Position numbers and translations under genes: made by a program
Assembly (NCBI GenBank): GCA_027475525.1
Contig: JAMWFC010000053.1
Coordinates: forward strand, 1,612,001 to 1,676,000
Direction: 5' to 3'
From: Macrolepiota albuminosa
Lineage: Eukaryota; Basidiomycota; Agaricomycetes; Agaricales; Agaricaceae
Length of the DNA: 64,000 bases
In this document: positions 43,720-55,849 of the stretch, piece by piece
Position numbering within the stretch: position 1 is the stretch's first letter
Layout: each line of letters starts with the position of its first letter
The notes under the pieces: generated by a model
Databases searched by the model: none
What the model was told of the DNA's origin: nothing
Seen by the model: the letters and a program-made list of their open reading frames with translations, nothing else

Positions 43720-44003
43720 ACGTGGTGGAGTCGCTGGAATGCCAGCCGACTAGCTCTCGAGTGAAGGTTGAGGATCTTGTCAAGGACGAGGTGAATAGTA
43801 CGATGGGAACTGTGGGTAGCACTAGGTCGCTAATGGATCGACCAGTGCCTTGGCCAGGAGTGCAATGGGCGTATGACCCACGTATGCCACGGAAGTGGAA
43901 CGAATTGGTGGCGTCAATGGTGATGCAGACTATGGGAAGGGTGCAGGCAACCCAGACGGGGGAAGTATACCATCACGCATGAGAGGACGAGATCTCCGAA
44001 ACA

Positions 44004-45717
44004 ATGGATATTGTATGCGATGGACTCTTGTTGAAAGCGAGAAGTGTGCAGTTGTCGTCAAGGACGATGAGAGTGGTAGATAGACAACCCATTGTAAGGT
44101 TGAACCCAGGAGATCTCACAGAAGAGCACGTACGTGCCTTATGGGATCAATTTGAACCAAAGGTTCAACTGCATATAGCACGCATATCAAAAGGGAAAGG
44201 GAAGGCTGTGAGCCTTACAGAGGAGGATATTCCTCGATTGTGCCAGCAATGGCAACTGGAGTTTGCTGATATTGTCAATGGAACAAAGGAAGAGCTTCCT
44301 CTGTGGCGGGAGGTTAATCATGAGATTAACCTCATTGACAATACTAAGCAGTACAAGTATCATCTGCCTCGCTGTCCGTGAGCACTACAGGATCAACTTT
44401 GTGAAAAGACAAATAGATACATAAATGCAAAGTGGTGGGAACCACGACCAGCGGTGCAAGCTGCACCATTATTGTGTATTCCCAAGAAGGATGGGACATT
44501 AAGGACTGCATTGGATGCGCGACAGCGCAATGATAATACAGTCAAGGATGTGACACCTCTTCCAGATCAGGAAGTAATACGAGAAGATGTCGTGACAGCA
44601 AAGTATAGGTCGAAAATTGACCTCACAGACGCATACGAACAGATTCGCATATGCAAAGAGGATATACCGAAGACGCTGTTCTCATCCCTGATGGGGATGT
44701 TTGTGAGTAACATCATGCAGATAGGTGATTGTAATGCACCGGCAACATTTCAGAGGTTAATGACCTCAATCTTCCGAGATGTAATTGGGAAGTTTATGCA
44801 CGTCTATTTAGACGATATATTCACGAGTTGTATTTGAATGGCTACGGAAGGCCAGCCTCTACCTCAAATGGAAGAAGTGCGAGTTGTACGCAATGAGTAT
44901 AGATTGTCTCAGTCACGTCATTGACGAGAAGGGCATTCACCCGGATATGAATAAGCTCGATCGAATCTGAGAGTGGCATACTCCACGCACATATAATGAT
45001 ATCCAATGATTTGTCGGACTTGTGAACTATATTGGCAACTTCTTGCCAGACATCACTGCATATACAGGGCCACTTATGGCCATGACCCAGAATGGGTCCC
45101 CTTTTCACTGGAGACTGCTGCATCAGCGGTGTTTTGAGATGATTAAGCACATATGCGCGAAGACGCCAGTCATCCGGCCAATTGATCCACGCATCGACGA
45201 GCCCATCTGGCTCATATGTGATGCGTCAAAGACTGGGGTCAGGGCCATGTTTGGCCAAGGTAAAACGTGGCAGACGTGCCAACCAGCAGGATTTATGTCC
45301 TGTAAATTCACTGCTGCTCAGCAGAATTATGCTGTACACAAGTTAGAAACACTCGCTATCCTGGAGGCCCTCCTAAAATGGGAGGATAAACTGATGGGAT
45401 ATAAGATCCACGTCATTACGGATCACAAAGCACTAGAGTTCTTCAAGACTCAGGTGCACCTATCTTCGCGACAACGTCGCTGGATTGACTACATGTCGCA
45501 TGTAAAAGGTGAATTGAACAAAGTCGCAGATTGCCTGTCTCAATATTTTGAGAGTGATACTCAAGATGACATCCATGACGCGCATGACTATGTCCAGGCG
45601 GACAAACGTATTGACCCAGAGGGCGAAGATTTGCCTCTGCATCGGTTCTACAAAATCAAGGAACATAGGGTCGAGTTACGTGCCATGCAAGCGCAGGAAA
45701 CACGTCGCAGTAAGTGA
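44004..45717 (+). pseudogene. Gypsy-2 reverse transcriptase - RNase H
   Basis: RT: DARQRNDNTVKDVTPLPDQE, SKIDLTDAYEQIRI, GDCNAPATFQRLM, YLDDIF at about 44808-44822. Just after YLDD the stretch present in Gypsy-1 (IYLDSVDEHEQHLRV) is partly deleted, shifting the frame. RNase H continues at 45022-45717 (LICDASKTGVRAMFGQ, HKLETLAILEALLKWEDKL, ITDHKALEFFKTQ). TGA at 44380 (CP*ALQ) and TGA for Trp near 44969 are point changes. Confidence 0.87.
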
Positions 45718-45756
45718 CTGCACAAACAGCGAGAAACTCGCGATATTGAAGCCCAG

Positions 45757-47367
45757 GTGCTGGTGGAACATGAGGCCCCTCAGCCAGGGGAAGAGACGAG
45801 GCAAGAGGTGCCTATGAGAGGTACTGGTATGACGCTCCAGCAAGCACTGGAGTCACAGGACCATGTTCCTGCACCTGCCGACTTAGGCAATGCGCAATTC
45901 CACACACGTATCCAGCAAGGATACAAGGATGATAATCTCTTCTTAGAGATTCTGAACAATATCCAAGCGCATCCACGCTTCAAGGTGGAGCAGCAGCTCA
46001 TCTACCTTACCAGACCCACGGGGTCCAAAGTCATCTGCATTCCCCGGGAGAGGTCGTTGATTACGACTATCCTGGACCAGGCCCATAGAGTAGTGGGCCA
46101 CTTCGGAACTCAGAAAACGCTGGACTATGTGCGACGCTGGTACTGGTGGCCGCAAATGGCCAAAGAGATGAGCCAATTTTGCTCGACATGCGAGCTATGT
46201 CAACAGTCAAAAGTATCGACTTTGAAGCCACTGGGAAAGCTTCATTCGCTACCCATACCGGTCAAACCCTGGGATTCAATTGGGATGGACTTTATAGGTC
46301 CGTTCCCTGAGTCGAAGGGTTTTAACTACCTTTGGGTAGTGATCTGCAGAATGACCAGTATGGTCCATCTCATTCCAGTGAGAACCACCATGACAGCGTC
46401 GGACTTGTTGTGGATCTATCTCAAGGAGATAGTGCACCTACATGGATTGCCAAGCTTGATCGTAAGCGATCGAGATGCTAAATTCACTTCCAAATGGTGG
46501 AAGGAGCTGCACAAACTGCTAGGAGCAAAGTTGCTCATGTCGACATCGTTTCATCCGCAAACGGATGGTCAAACTGAATGTGTGAATAGAAATATTGTGC
46601 AAATATTGCGAGCATTTGTACGTCCTGATCAGAAGGACTGGGTGGATAGATGTCCACTCATGGAATTCGCAATAAACGCGAGTATATCAGAAACCACAGG
46701 GTACTCACCCTTTGAACTCAACAATGGCTACATGCCATCCATGATTCGTGAACTCCATACGGACAAAGCTATTCATGTGGGAGTAAAGCAGTTTGCACGC
46801 AATGCGCTAGGGAATTTGGCAGATGCCCATGATGCGATTATAGAATTGCGTGTATGGCAGACCAAACATGCAAATAATCGCAGACATGATGAACCAGACA
46901 TCGAGAAAGGGAACCTAGTGTACCTTTCTACGAAGAACTTGAACCTGCCGAAAGGCAGAGTGAGTAAGTTGTGTCCGAAGTGGATTGGACCATATAAGGT
47001 CCTTGAGGCGGAGCCAAGCACGTCTAACTATGTGCTGGAACTGCCCCATGCGCTGCAAGCATGCAGGATGGTTCCCAAGTTTCATGTGTTGCTATTGCGA
47101 CCATATATGGCCAGTAGTGATGCACTCTTCCCTAATCGTGCGGCTCCGGAGCCGTATGACTTTGGAACTGGCAATGACCAGGAGTGGTTTGTAGATGACC
47201 TCATAGGTCATTGGTGGACAAAAGGAAACCTCGAATTCGAGATAAGGTGGAGCTTGGGTGATACTACCTGGGAACCGCTAGTGAACTGCAAAGACCTTGC
47301 AGTGATGGACAGATACCTGGAGTTGCAGGGTGTGAAACACCCTCAACAGCTAGCAAAATGTGCATAA
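45757..47367 (+). CDS. Gypsy-2 integrase with chromodomain
   Basis: 536 codons, open. HHCC zinc domain (HRVVGHFGTQKTLDYVRRWY ... CSTCELCQQ), DDE catalytic core (GMDFIGPFPESKG, HGLPSLIVSDRDAKFTS, SFHPQTDGQTECVNR), C-terminal GPY/F-like part (LCPKWIGPYKVLEAEPS), and a chromodomain-like end (FEIRWSLGDTTWEPLVNCKD). This is the standard chromovirus layout; the chromodomain would direct integration to marked chromatin. The only part of Gypsy-2 Pol that is fully open. Confidence 0.9.
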   Translation: MLVEHEAPQPGEETRQEVPMRGTGMTLQQALESQDHVPAPADLGNAQFHTRIQQGYKDDNLFLEILNNIQAHPRFKVEQQLIYLTRPTGSKVICIPRERSLITTILDQAHRVVGHFGTQKTLDYVRRWYWWPQMAKEMSQFCSTCELCQQSKVSTLKPLGKLHSLPIPVKPWDSIGMDFIGPFPESKGFNYLWVVICRMTSMVHLIPVRTTMTASDLLWIYLKEIVHLHGLPSLIVSDRDAKFTSKWWKELHKLLGAKLLMSTSFHPQTDGQTECVNRNIVQILRAFVRPDQKDWVDRCPLMEFAINASISETTGYSPFELNNGYMPSMIRELHTDKAIHVGVKQFARNALGNLADAHDAIIELRVWQTKHANNRRHDEPDIEKGNLVYLSTKNLNLPKGRVSKLCPKWIGPYKVLEAEPSTSNYVLELPHALQACRMVPKFHVLLLRPYMASSDALFPNRAAPEPYDFGTGNDQEWFVDDLIGHWWTKGNLEFEIRWSLGDTTWEPLVNCKDLAVMDRYLELQGVKHPQQLAKCA

Positions 47368-47595
47368 CGCACGTGTGGTGTTGAAATGTAGACAAAGTCC
47401 ACTTTGATAGCCGGTGACTAACCGGGTGGCTACTAATTGTGGCTGCTGATTGTAACTGTTTATGCAACTATGATTGCCGGTGAGAGGCCGGGTGGCATGT
47501 ATTTGTGGTTGTTTACACCACTAGCAGAGTTGGTAGATTGTTTTTTTTCTTTCTTTTATCGGTCCCAATACACGTAGTCTACGTGTCTAGTGAAA

Positions 47596-50534
47596 ATGGC
47601 CTATTGGGGGCCGCAAAAGAGTGATCAGAGCCGGCAAGGCTCTAGTGGAGGGGGGAGACCCCCGAATATACAAATGTCAACTTAATACCAGAGGCAGCTG
47701 CCATATCTGGTGGCAAGCCAGTTTCAGTCAGCGGGCGTGGCCTACCCAGGCCGTGACGAGCCGCTCCCATATGAGACGCCCCTCCACTTGCAAGAGATGG
47801 AGGTCAACGACGAAGGGCGCTATGGGCGCCCGGAGGACAGCACACGCTGCAAGCGCTACTACCAGGAACTGTCGTCACGCTCAGCTGTGTCGAATCCAAT
47901 GTATGTGGGTGCGGTGATGGGGCCACTGTCAGTACCATGGGCGCATCGGCCCGTGGCAGAGTCATATGAGGAGCCTGCGCCACAAGCGCAGAGATTACCA
48001 GTGTCAGACGTGCTGTTGGGCAGACTGGAAGCAGCGGGACAGCCAGTCCCTGCGACTGCGTCCTTCCTGCAGGACAGTTTGGCCGTGATGGTGATGGAGG
48101 GGTTGCTCAACCAGATCGAGCTGATAAAGAGGCAGCGCGTCGCAGCGCTGGAACAGATCAAACGTGCATCTAAGCGCAAAATTGCCACGTCTGAGGAACC
48201 GACCACTGAGGTTAAGAGGGCTAAATATCGGCCCAGTCGACCGGTTGACCCTCCATGAGCAAGGATGCCATCGGACGCGCAATTCGCGCGCCATGAGCAG
48301 CCTGCTCAGCCCGTTGCGTCGTCATCAAGGTTACCCAATTCGGGCCCTCAGGCCTCCTCGGAGTCGCTGGCTGCAGTCAGTGAACCCTTGGCAGGTCTGT
48401 CCCTGGGTCAGCAGGAAGCCGCATCATCCTGGGCTCCACTTATGGGGCCTAAAACCATCACTGTGGCGCCAAGAGCGCCCGTTACCGTCATCCCTCGTGC
48501 TGAGCCTGGAGAGAGAATTCTGGCACGAAATGCGCCTGCCCCTCCGGTGGCTCAGCCACAACTAGAATCACTTGCCCCGACTAAGTCGGGGCCGTCTTGT
48601 CAGCACCGCAGCCGCAAGCTGCCTCTTGATGCCTCTAAATTGGAGGTTATAATTTTCCCTGCTGGCATTCCCGCACAAGCAGGAGAAGTCCAGATGTTGT
48701 TTATGCTGCCAGTGTTTGTACCGGCCCCACCAGAACACTACCCCGTGGTCGTATTGACCCCAGACCCCTGCACGCCAGAGCAGTATGATGGTCTGGTGGC
48801 AACCTCGAGAGGGAAGACCGTGCCTGAAAAAAGCAAAGCACCAGTACCATCCTTGTCCGACAAGAGCGACTATGGAGAGTCAAGTTTGGAGCAGGAGGAG
48901 GACGGGAAGGAGGGGGAATCGGCCACGGACCGATTCCAACAAGTATCGTGCAATAAGCGCATTGCAAAGAAGAAGGCAATTTGTGCCAAGGAGCTAAAGG
49001 CCCAGAAGTATAGGGCCAAGGATGAATTCTCGGGGAGGATCCCCAATGGCTTGGGGGTGAAGGTGTGGGGGTCTCTTGATATCGAGCGAATGAATTCGTG
49101 CTTTAGAGGAGCACTCAGCCACTGCACCTATTATTTGTATGCCATGAATACGGTGCTGATGGGAGCTGACGCCAATAGAGCGGCATCATATGAGTATTTC
49201 TCTGGCCAACGTGCCCACATTCCGGGTACAATTGTGTATAAGCACACCCCACGCAGCCTTCCCTGCACTCCGCTAGAGCTGGACTGGCTCTATAAGTACT
49301 ACATAAATGTGCACGTCCCGCGTCACAACAGAATCGTCACATACATGTTGATCACAGAGCTCCATATGTTTGCACAGCAGACAGTTGAGACTCTGCATGA
49401 TCGAACCATGCAGCTCCTGATGAAGGAGCCTCGGTACCAGGACCTCGTCAACCCGATGCAGGGTTCCGACGACCTCGCTCTTGTCAAGCGACAACACATT
49501 CTGGGGTGCTTTTTGCACATGAAAGACGATGGCACCACGGCGCTGCGCGTAATGCGTGCTCAGGATCCAGCCACGCCGTTCAACCTAGACCAGCTGGTGC
49601 AATACGTGCTGGTCTTTGGTCAACCCGGGTTGGAGAATACCTATCAAGGCATCGCGGTGGATCACGCCTACCGCATGCACTGGCAGACCCTCTTTGGGTT
49701 CGCCTTATGTCGAGCTCTATGTGCTAACAGCGCAGCCAAATTTGTGATTGTGCGACGCATGACCCTTGTTGTGGCCCATCCAGGGCTTTATCGAGAGGCG
49801 ATTGCCTCGTATGACGCCATGTTCCCCAAGCAGCCATTTGAGCCCCAACATGGGCCACAGCTTGAGATTCACCAAGTTCATGTGCCCGACAACCAGGCAT
49901 GGAACTTCTCAGATGACGACGCGCTACGCATCTTATTGCACAATCGGATACCTGCCGACTGGGTGGACCACGCGTATACCTACGGCATGGTCTTCCTGGA
50001 ACAGCAGTTCCATGCCTCCACAATGTCTATGGACATCTTTTGCCAAATTGACAACGAGCGCATGGAGTGCTTGAACGAATATGGTACCCCCCCGCAATCC
50101 CACAATGGGATGGATGGCGGGAGATGACCAAAGATGATCATTATTGTCTTATGTTCAAGCACGACGAGGAGAGTTGTCTTTCCAAGAACCCCGAGGCCAA
50201 TGGCCTCTACTACCTCATCGGCATGGACCTGAACCAGGTCCACCTTCTAAAGCGCCTGGCAGTGCATAACATGCCTGCAGCCGACGCAGACCCAAGCCGG
50301 GTCAATCTCATACCACGCACGGCGGCGCATGGTATGCTACCCACCAATGTTTCAGCGATTAACGTCGCACTAACTGATTCTATGGTGGTAGACACGCCTG
50401 TAGTCGAGGGGCCTATCACCCCACCAAGGACGGAATTGGTGCCTCCCCCTCCTGCGATTAATGTTGCACCGGAGGAGGAGTCAATGGTGGCGGAGATGGG
50501 CGCTGGTGCGGGGGCATCATCAGACGGGTCTTAG
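47596..50534 (+). pseudogene. Gypsy-2 ORF3, unrecognised conserved protein downstream of integrase
   Basis: ATG 47596 opens a frame that, apart from TAA near 47680 and TGA 48256, runs to 50127; a frameshift then leads to 50067-50534. The largest open part is 620 codons (48265-50127). A polar, Pro/Glu-rich N-terminal half is followed by a conserved helical C-terminal domain with MHWQTLFGFALCRALCANSA, AHPGLYREAIASY and DALRILLHNRIPADWVDHAY, shared with Gypsy-1 ORF3 and the 35530-36540 relic. No membrane segment or enzyme motif. A short inverted repeat (47411-47425) precedes it. Confidence 0.75.
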
Positions 50535-50891
50535 ACCCATAATTTGTTGTGTAGGTACTTCCGAGTAGTTCACTCAAACCATTCCAGCTGATACGCACTC
50601 TAGAGTCGCATGTATATACAGCGGACCCAGAGGAGGGGTCACTCTGTTTTGTTTTCTTTATTTGTTTATACATAAACATGTTCTATCTACTGCTGGCGCA
50701 ACCTGTGCTCTTGTCTGATAAGGACTGCTTCCTATTGTGTCCAGAAGACACATCTACACTGCGCATGAATGCTAATGCCTTGCAGCCACGCAATACGTGT
50801 GTTATTCATCTGTTGTTTGCACTATCATGCATCCTTTATCTCGCTCTACCTCCCTTTCTAAAGACCGAGTATTTGGTCTCATTGGGGGGTA

Positions 50892-51065
50892 TGTATCGGA
50901 GTCATCCGTGTTACAAGCGTCAACGACGCTATAATCGTTTAATAGAGTATTACATAAGACAACATCTTGTTTTCACTCTAAGTACTGGTCAAATCTGATA
51001 CTGCAGTCTGATTTAGCACTTGTGTGATACACACAAGATAGTTCCAACTCATAACTCAGGTTACA
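50892..51065 (+). repeat. Gypsy-2 right LTR (174 bp)
   Basis: TGTATCGGAGTCATCC to CTCAGGTTACA; preceded by ATTGGGGGGTA (polypurine-tract candidate at 50881-50889). Confidence 0.93.
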
Positions 51066-51070
51066 GTAGC

Positions 51071-52700
51071 CCTAATCTCTGCCACTATTGGAGAAGGCCA
51101 TAATGTAGTTGCATAAATTCTATCATCTGTTTCAATAGCCTTGTCTGGAGACTCTGAGTCAGGAGCACACACAAACTCACCTTCCTATCCATCTTTCATC
51201 TGGGCTTCACTTACCACACCTCAAACATCTAAAAGGCCTCTCTATAAGGGAATGCCAAGGGGGGAGGGTCCAGTAAGGCAAGGTCTGCAAAGAGATGTCC
51301 AACTCAGCAATCACATATAGCAGTGTGCTCATAAACTGATGCTTTATGCTTCTCTTTAACTTCCTTGGCACATGTAGAACACTGCCAAGAGCAGCAGCTC
51401 ATACTCATCTTACCTTTGGCTCAGTCAATCTTGGAATTGTAGTCATGCAGCCAGGAGAATCTAAGAATTATGTTCTGCTTTCCTAGGTTGGTGACTGCAA
51501 AAATAGCATGCTCAGAATGAGTCTGGTAATAAAGAACTAAATCCACCACTGAGCAGATGGATCCAGTTTCATTGAGCATACCATCAATGTTATAGATATG
51601 AATGGGGCAAGAGAGGGGCTGAATAGTGAGTTAGTGTCATTCTACATAGTTGGTGTCAAGGAAGAGTCCAGTAGCACCACTGTCTTAAAAGAGCTATAAT
51701 CATTGAAACCTGCTTGGTGTCAGTTGTCTCAATCTCCACATTTAGATGCAGCAAGTTGAAGAAGAGAGTGGAGGCAACAACATAGCAACAAAGGAGGCAT
51801 TGTTCTCAAGCTAGGACATGTGGGTATTGAACAGGAGGAAAAGAGGTCTCAGTCAAGACTTCAACCAAGGGGGTGCTTATGGTTTTAGCCAGATAATTGT
51901 TGACAGGGAGCAATATATTAGAAGATTCTACTAGTAGACATGCAAACCAACTAACACTAGGTGGCAGAGGCATACAACCCATCCATTGCTCAACTGAAAA
52001 CCCTTCTCTGCAAAACTTAAGGTTTTATCTAAAGGTTTTGCTACAGCCTCTACAGGATTCAAAGACCCATCCAAAGGTTCTGTTATAGTCTGTAAATCTG
52101 GAACAGGGTTTTCTTAGACATCTCAAGCAGCAAGGAGCTGCAAGGAGCTGGAGAAAGAGCTTTTCCTGCTCTAATGCTGAGAGATAGCACACTTCTAACC
52201 CCTGAGGGCAGTATCAAGCAAAACAACCAAGCTTTCTACAGCAACAGCAGAGATGAGGAAGGGATGAATGTTGGCAAGAGGTGTCAATATTCATGGGAAC
52301 TCCAGGAGAGAATGGGTGTGCCAGAGGTACCTGAGTAAGAGCTGGAGTGCCAGGGTAGAGCATCACAACGGTACATGTCATACATCGTACAGGAGCTTGC
52401 TTTGTGCTGTACCATACTTCACTCAAGTAACCATGCTAATAGGAACTTACTGCATTCATGGGTTCATCTATATCTATCATCAATTCCTCAGATGCAGCTA
52501 GGAGCCAGCAGTAGTGCTAAACCAGAGTTAAAATATTGCCATTCTGGTGAGGGAAACCACTATCAGGCATCTGGGCCAAGAACAATTCAATGCAGTCAAG
52601 TATTGCCAGGCAATGAGAAGTAGTGGGATTATCAATGAGAACAAAAGGTACTGGCATAACATGGTACTAACAGTTCACAGTAGCCAGATTCTATAAATAT
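51071..52700 (-). pseudogene. Relic of the minus-strand Gypsy element, protease/gag side
   Basis: Continues the relic of 36545-39646 on the other side of Gypsy-2, as expected from the GTAGC target duplication. The frames are badly broken; I can see only short matches to the expected order (possible protease and gag spacer) and no clean catalytic motif. The part at about 52345-52415 repeats 33460-33537 inverted. Confidence 0.45.
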
Positions 52701-55370
52701 ACCTCTGGCTACTTGCAGGGTCAAAGGGACTTAGGAATTCTAACATGTGTGAAACAATCACAAGGGGGTGACATCAATGATATATTTCATATAACTACAA
52801 CATAAGATCAAAAATCTAAGTCCATCAGGCCAGTGGTGCTATGAAGATGAGAAGGTCACCTCACATAAGCAATATAGAGGACAGAGAGAAGGCATGTCAA
52901 GAGGGACCTGGCAGGAGAAGATGCCTGGTGGAGGGAGCCCAATCTTCAGAAAGACCATGAAAGAGGCGACTACTGGTAGACTTGCAGGGAGCCTAGCAGG
53001 ATAGCGCAGTTGGTCAAGAAAGGAGGAAGGAGGTAAGGAGATGATGGACCAGGAAATGGCTTTTCTCCAACAGCATCTCAAGGCAATCTGCCATCTCATC
53101 AGTGGAGAGTTGCTTTATTTGGTGACTATTAGAAAAGAAAAACTTGCAAAAGGCAATAGTGTACCTGAAAAATTTGTTTCCAGAACTTTTTTATACCAAA
53201 GGTAGTCATAGACATGTAATCCTCCCAGATTTAGCAAGCAGCATGCAGCAGACAACAGTGGTGGCTTAACTTAACAACTCCATCAGCCAGTCCTGGCACA
53301 TCACCAGCAGGATAGTGGTGAAAGAGGTAGCGCACTTCAGAAAGGTGGGAGAATCAATTATGACATGAGCTCAATCACAATGGGGGTCCACACCAAGCCA
53401 GTCAGGTTGACCATTGCAAAGACTAATGAGATTCAGTTGATGCACAAGCAATTTATAGGACATGGACAGTGTTTCAACTAGCAACAGCATGGGAGGACAC
53501 TTCTCAAGAGACTTGGACCCTGACAGGGACACTAGTCAATTGGAGGCACTTGACTCACTTTTGGACCATACAAAGAAGAAGTTGGCATTTTAGATCTAGC
53601 ACTTATAGCCAATATCACTGAATAGCCACAAGCAATTATTGGCACTCTATTTCTTTATACATTAAACTTCTTGCATAGATCTACTTATTATTTACAGACA
53701 ATACCTGTTTCTTTTTATGCTGGCATGGTATTAGCTATTGGGCCATACTGGCAAAGGGGTTTTTGTGCTATGATGATCTACTGAGTGTTTTGCCTTTTTC
53801 TTATTTTATTTCTCTTTTGATTACTTACAAACTGACATTGTTGGAACAAAGAAGGAGGAGCATTTATTTTGGTACAGGCTTATGTCATTAACTACATATC
53901 AAAATTTGACAAAGTCAAAAAGTTTGGAGCACTACAAGCTAGCAACTATGCATCATATACAGGAAGAGCAGGATCACCCAAAGCAAGCAAGTCCCTGTCC
54001 TGAATATTGTTGCCATGAAGCTTGAGCAAGAGGAGCTCCCGACATGCTAAGGTAGAGACACAAGGACACAGATTGGCCAGGTCACATCTAATGTTGTTGG
54101 TCACCTCCTCAATATAATATGGCAGAGTTGGTGGCAAAGTTCCATAGAGGAGCAAAGGGGAGTGACAGGATAGGAAAAGTTGTCCTCAAGCCAAGGGAAA
54201 ACATTGCCAGTGATGTGCATAGTGGAAGGGGGTGTCCAGAAGGGATCATACTTATCAGAAGTCAGAACAGGAAGAAGAAACTGACAGGGAAGAGGTGTAC
54301 ACAAACAGTGACAGAAGCCCAGAGCATCTATTCATGGTGCTCATTGCCAGGGGACATGGCCCTAGCTGAAGAAAGGTGAATGCCATAAGAGAGCAAATAC
54401 CTCCAGCAATGGTGCTGCTCATCCTGTGGCACCAAGGTTCCTTCGGACTCTAGTGCCACAGAAGACTCACAAGTGCTAGGAAGAGAGGAAAGACTACAAG
54501 GAAGAGTAACAAAAGGAGTGAGAGGAAGGACAACAGGCAAGTTGCTAGCCACAACTGGCTCAGAAGTGGGGGTAGTGCTGGCAATGAACCTAACAACAAC
54601 CTTGGCAGGAGGGATCTCCACAATGATGGGAAAAGGAGAAGTAGGGGTCCTAGCAACAGGGTCAAAAAGGAAGGAAGAAGTAGACAAGAAAGCAATGCAC
54701 ATGTTACCACTAGGGCCACTCTGACGAGGGTTAGTGGCAATAGAGGGAGTAAGTCAAAGAAGATGAGCACATACTGCCAATAGCACATTGATACCAACAA
54801 TGACAGGCTCAGGGAAAGCTTTGTTGTCATCTTTTCAGTATCTTCCTCTTCATCAGTAGATTACTTGATGATGGATAAGACCACAGAAGTAGCAGGTGTA
54901 ACTTGTGGAGCTTACAGAGACTCTTACTAGGAGACATGATCATAGGCTTATGCTTTGCTCACAGCATCTGTCAAGAATTTTCCAACCATACCCTAGAGTG
55001 GCCTGGCCAATTGGAATTATATTAAAAAGTGAGCAGAATCATACAATTCTAAGTAGTTTTAGAGTCACTGTTGACCAACAGGCTGTAACACCATTGGTCA
55101 CCATCATCCATGTGCTGCAGGTTGCCATTGACAAGTGGCCATTAGCTGTAGCCACACAGAAAGGTGCTAATTGGTAGCACTGCTGATAGACTTATTTTGA
55201 AAATACAGTAGTGCATAGTATAAAAGATAGCTACTTCATGTACATAACAACAAATTGTAGCCTATTATTGCCCAGTTATGCTCAGCATTCAAATTGTGCT
55301 AGCCAAACCTGACTTTGTCACTAAGTTAAGCACTTGCCTCATCTCTATCATCTTTGTCATTTACAGTGCC
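52701..55370. other. Stretch without a recognisable gene
   Basis: Contains only short ORFs, the longest at 54328-54702 and 54450-54830 on the minus strand, overlapping in different frames and Ser/Thr/Pro- or Leu-rich. No domain, LTR ends or tandem array found. Its base composition and broken frames resemble the neighbouring repeat relics. Confidence 0.45.
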
Positions 55371-55378
55371 ACTTACAG

Positions 55379-55574
55379 GCACATCTTGCAGTGCTATTTG
55401 TTCTTTTCTCATAATTCTATCAATACCTTAGTGCTCACCATTTACTAGGTAGCATCATACATACTAGAACTTAGTGGGCACATCTCACAGTGCTATTTGT
55501 TCTTTTTTCATAATTCTATCAAAACCCTCATGTTCACCATTTTCTAGGTAGCATCATACATGCTAGAATTTAGC
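55379..55574. repeat. Two-copy diverged tandem repeat, about 99-bp unit
   Basis: Units starting GCACATCTTGCAGTGC (55379) and GCACATCTCACAGTGC (55478), each ending near CATCATACAT(A/G)CTAGAA. The copies differ at many sites, unlike the exact 77-bp duplications, so this is a real and old duplication. Confidence 0.65.
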
Positions 55575-55849
55575 ACATTGTCTTATCACTAGCTTGGGCA
55601 CACCAGGACCCTGTCAGAACTCCTCACATACTAAGCATGCCAGGTGCTGGAGATGGCATTGTACTGCGTAATGTCTAGCACACCCAACCACAGTTGGCAT
55701 CATCAGCGCCTTGCATTTACAGCAGGCACTGACATTGCTTAAAAGTTGCTAAGCTTATTGTGTTCTTGTGTTCTTGCTGCTTGACTTGCTGCACTCACCT
55801 TACCAATCATTCCACAGGCACCTTTGTCATTAGTGCTTTACATTTGCTA

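Larger units (their letters stand above)
39652..51065 (+). mobile_element. Gypsy-2: chromodomain Ty3/Gypsy LTR retrotransposon with ORF1 and ORF3
   Basis: Bounded by 174-bp LTRs (39652-39825 and 50892-51065) and a 5-bp target duplication GTAGC (39647-39651, 51066-51070). Internal order: ORF1, gag with CCHC knuckle, protease, RT-RNase H, integrase-chromodomain, ORF3. Same family as Gypsy-1 by protein, but the LTRs differ in length and sequence. The LTR pair differs at eight sites, seven of them transitions. It sits in an older minus-strand Gypsy relic. ORF1, protease, integrase and most of ORF3 are open; gag and RT have a few stops and a small deletion. Confidence 0.94.

Noticed and set aside
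29516..51066. ORF3 as a viral-type envelope gene
   Set aside because: Position is env-like, but neither copy shows a signal peptide, a transmembrane helix or a cleavage-site pattern.
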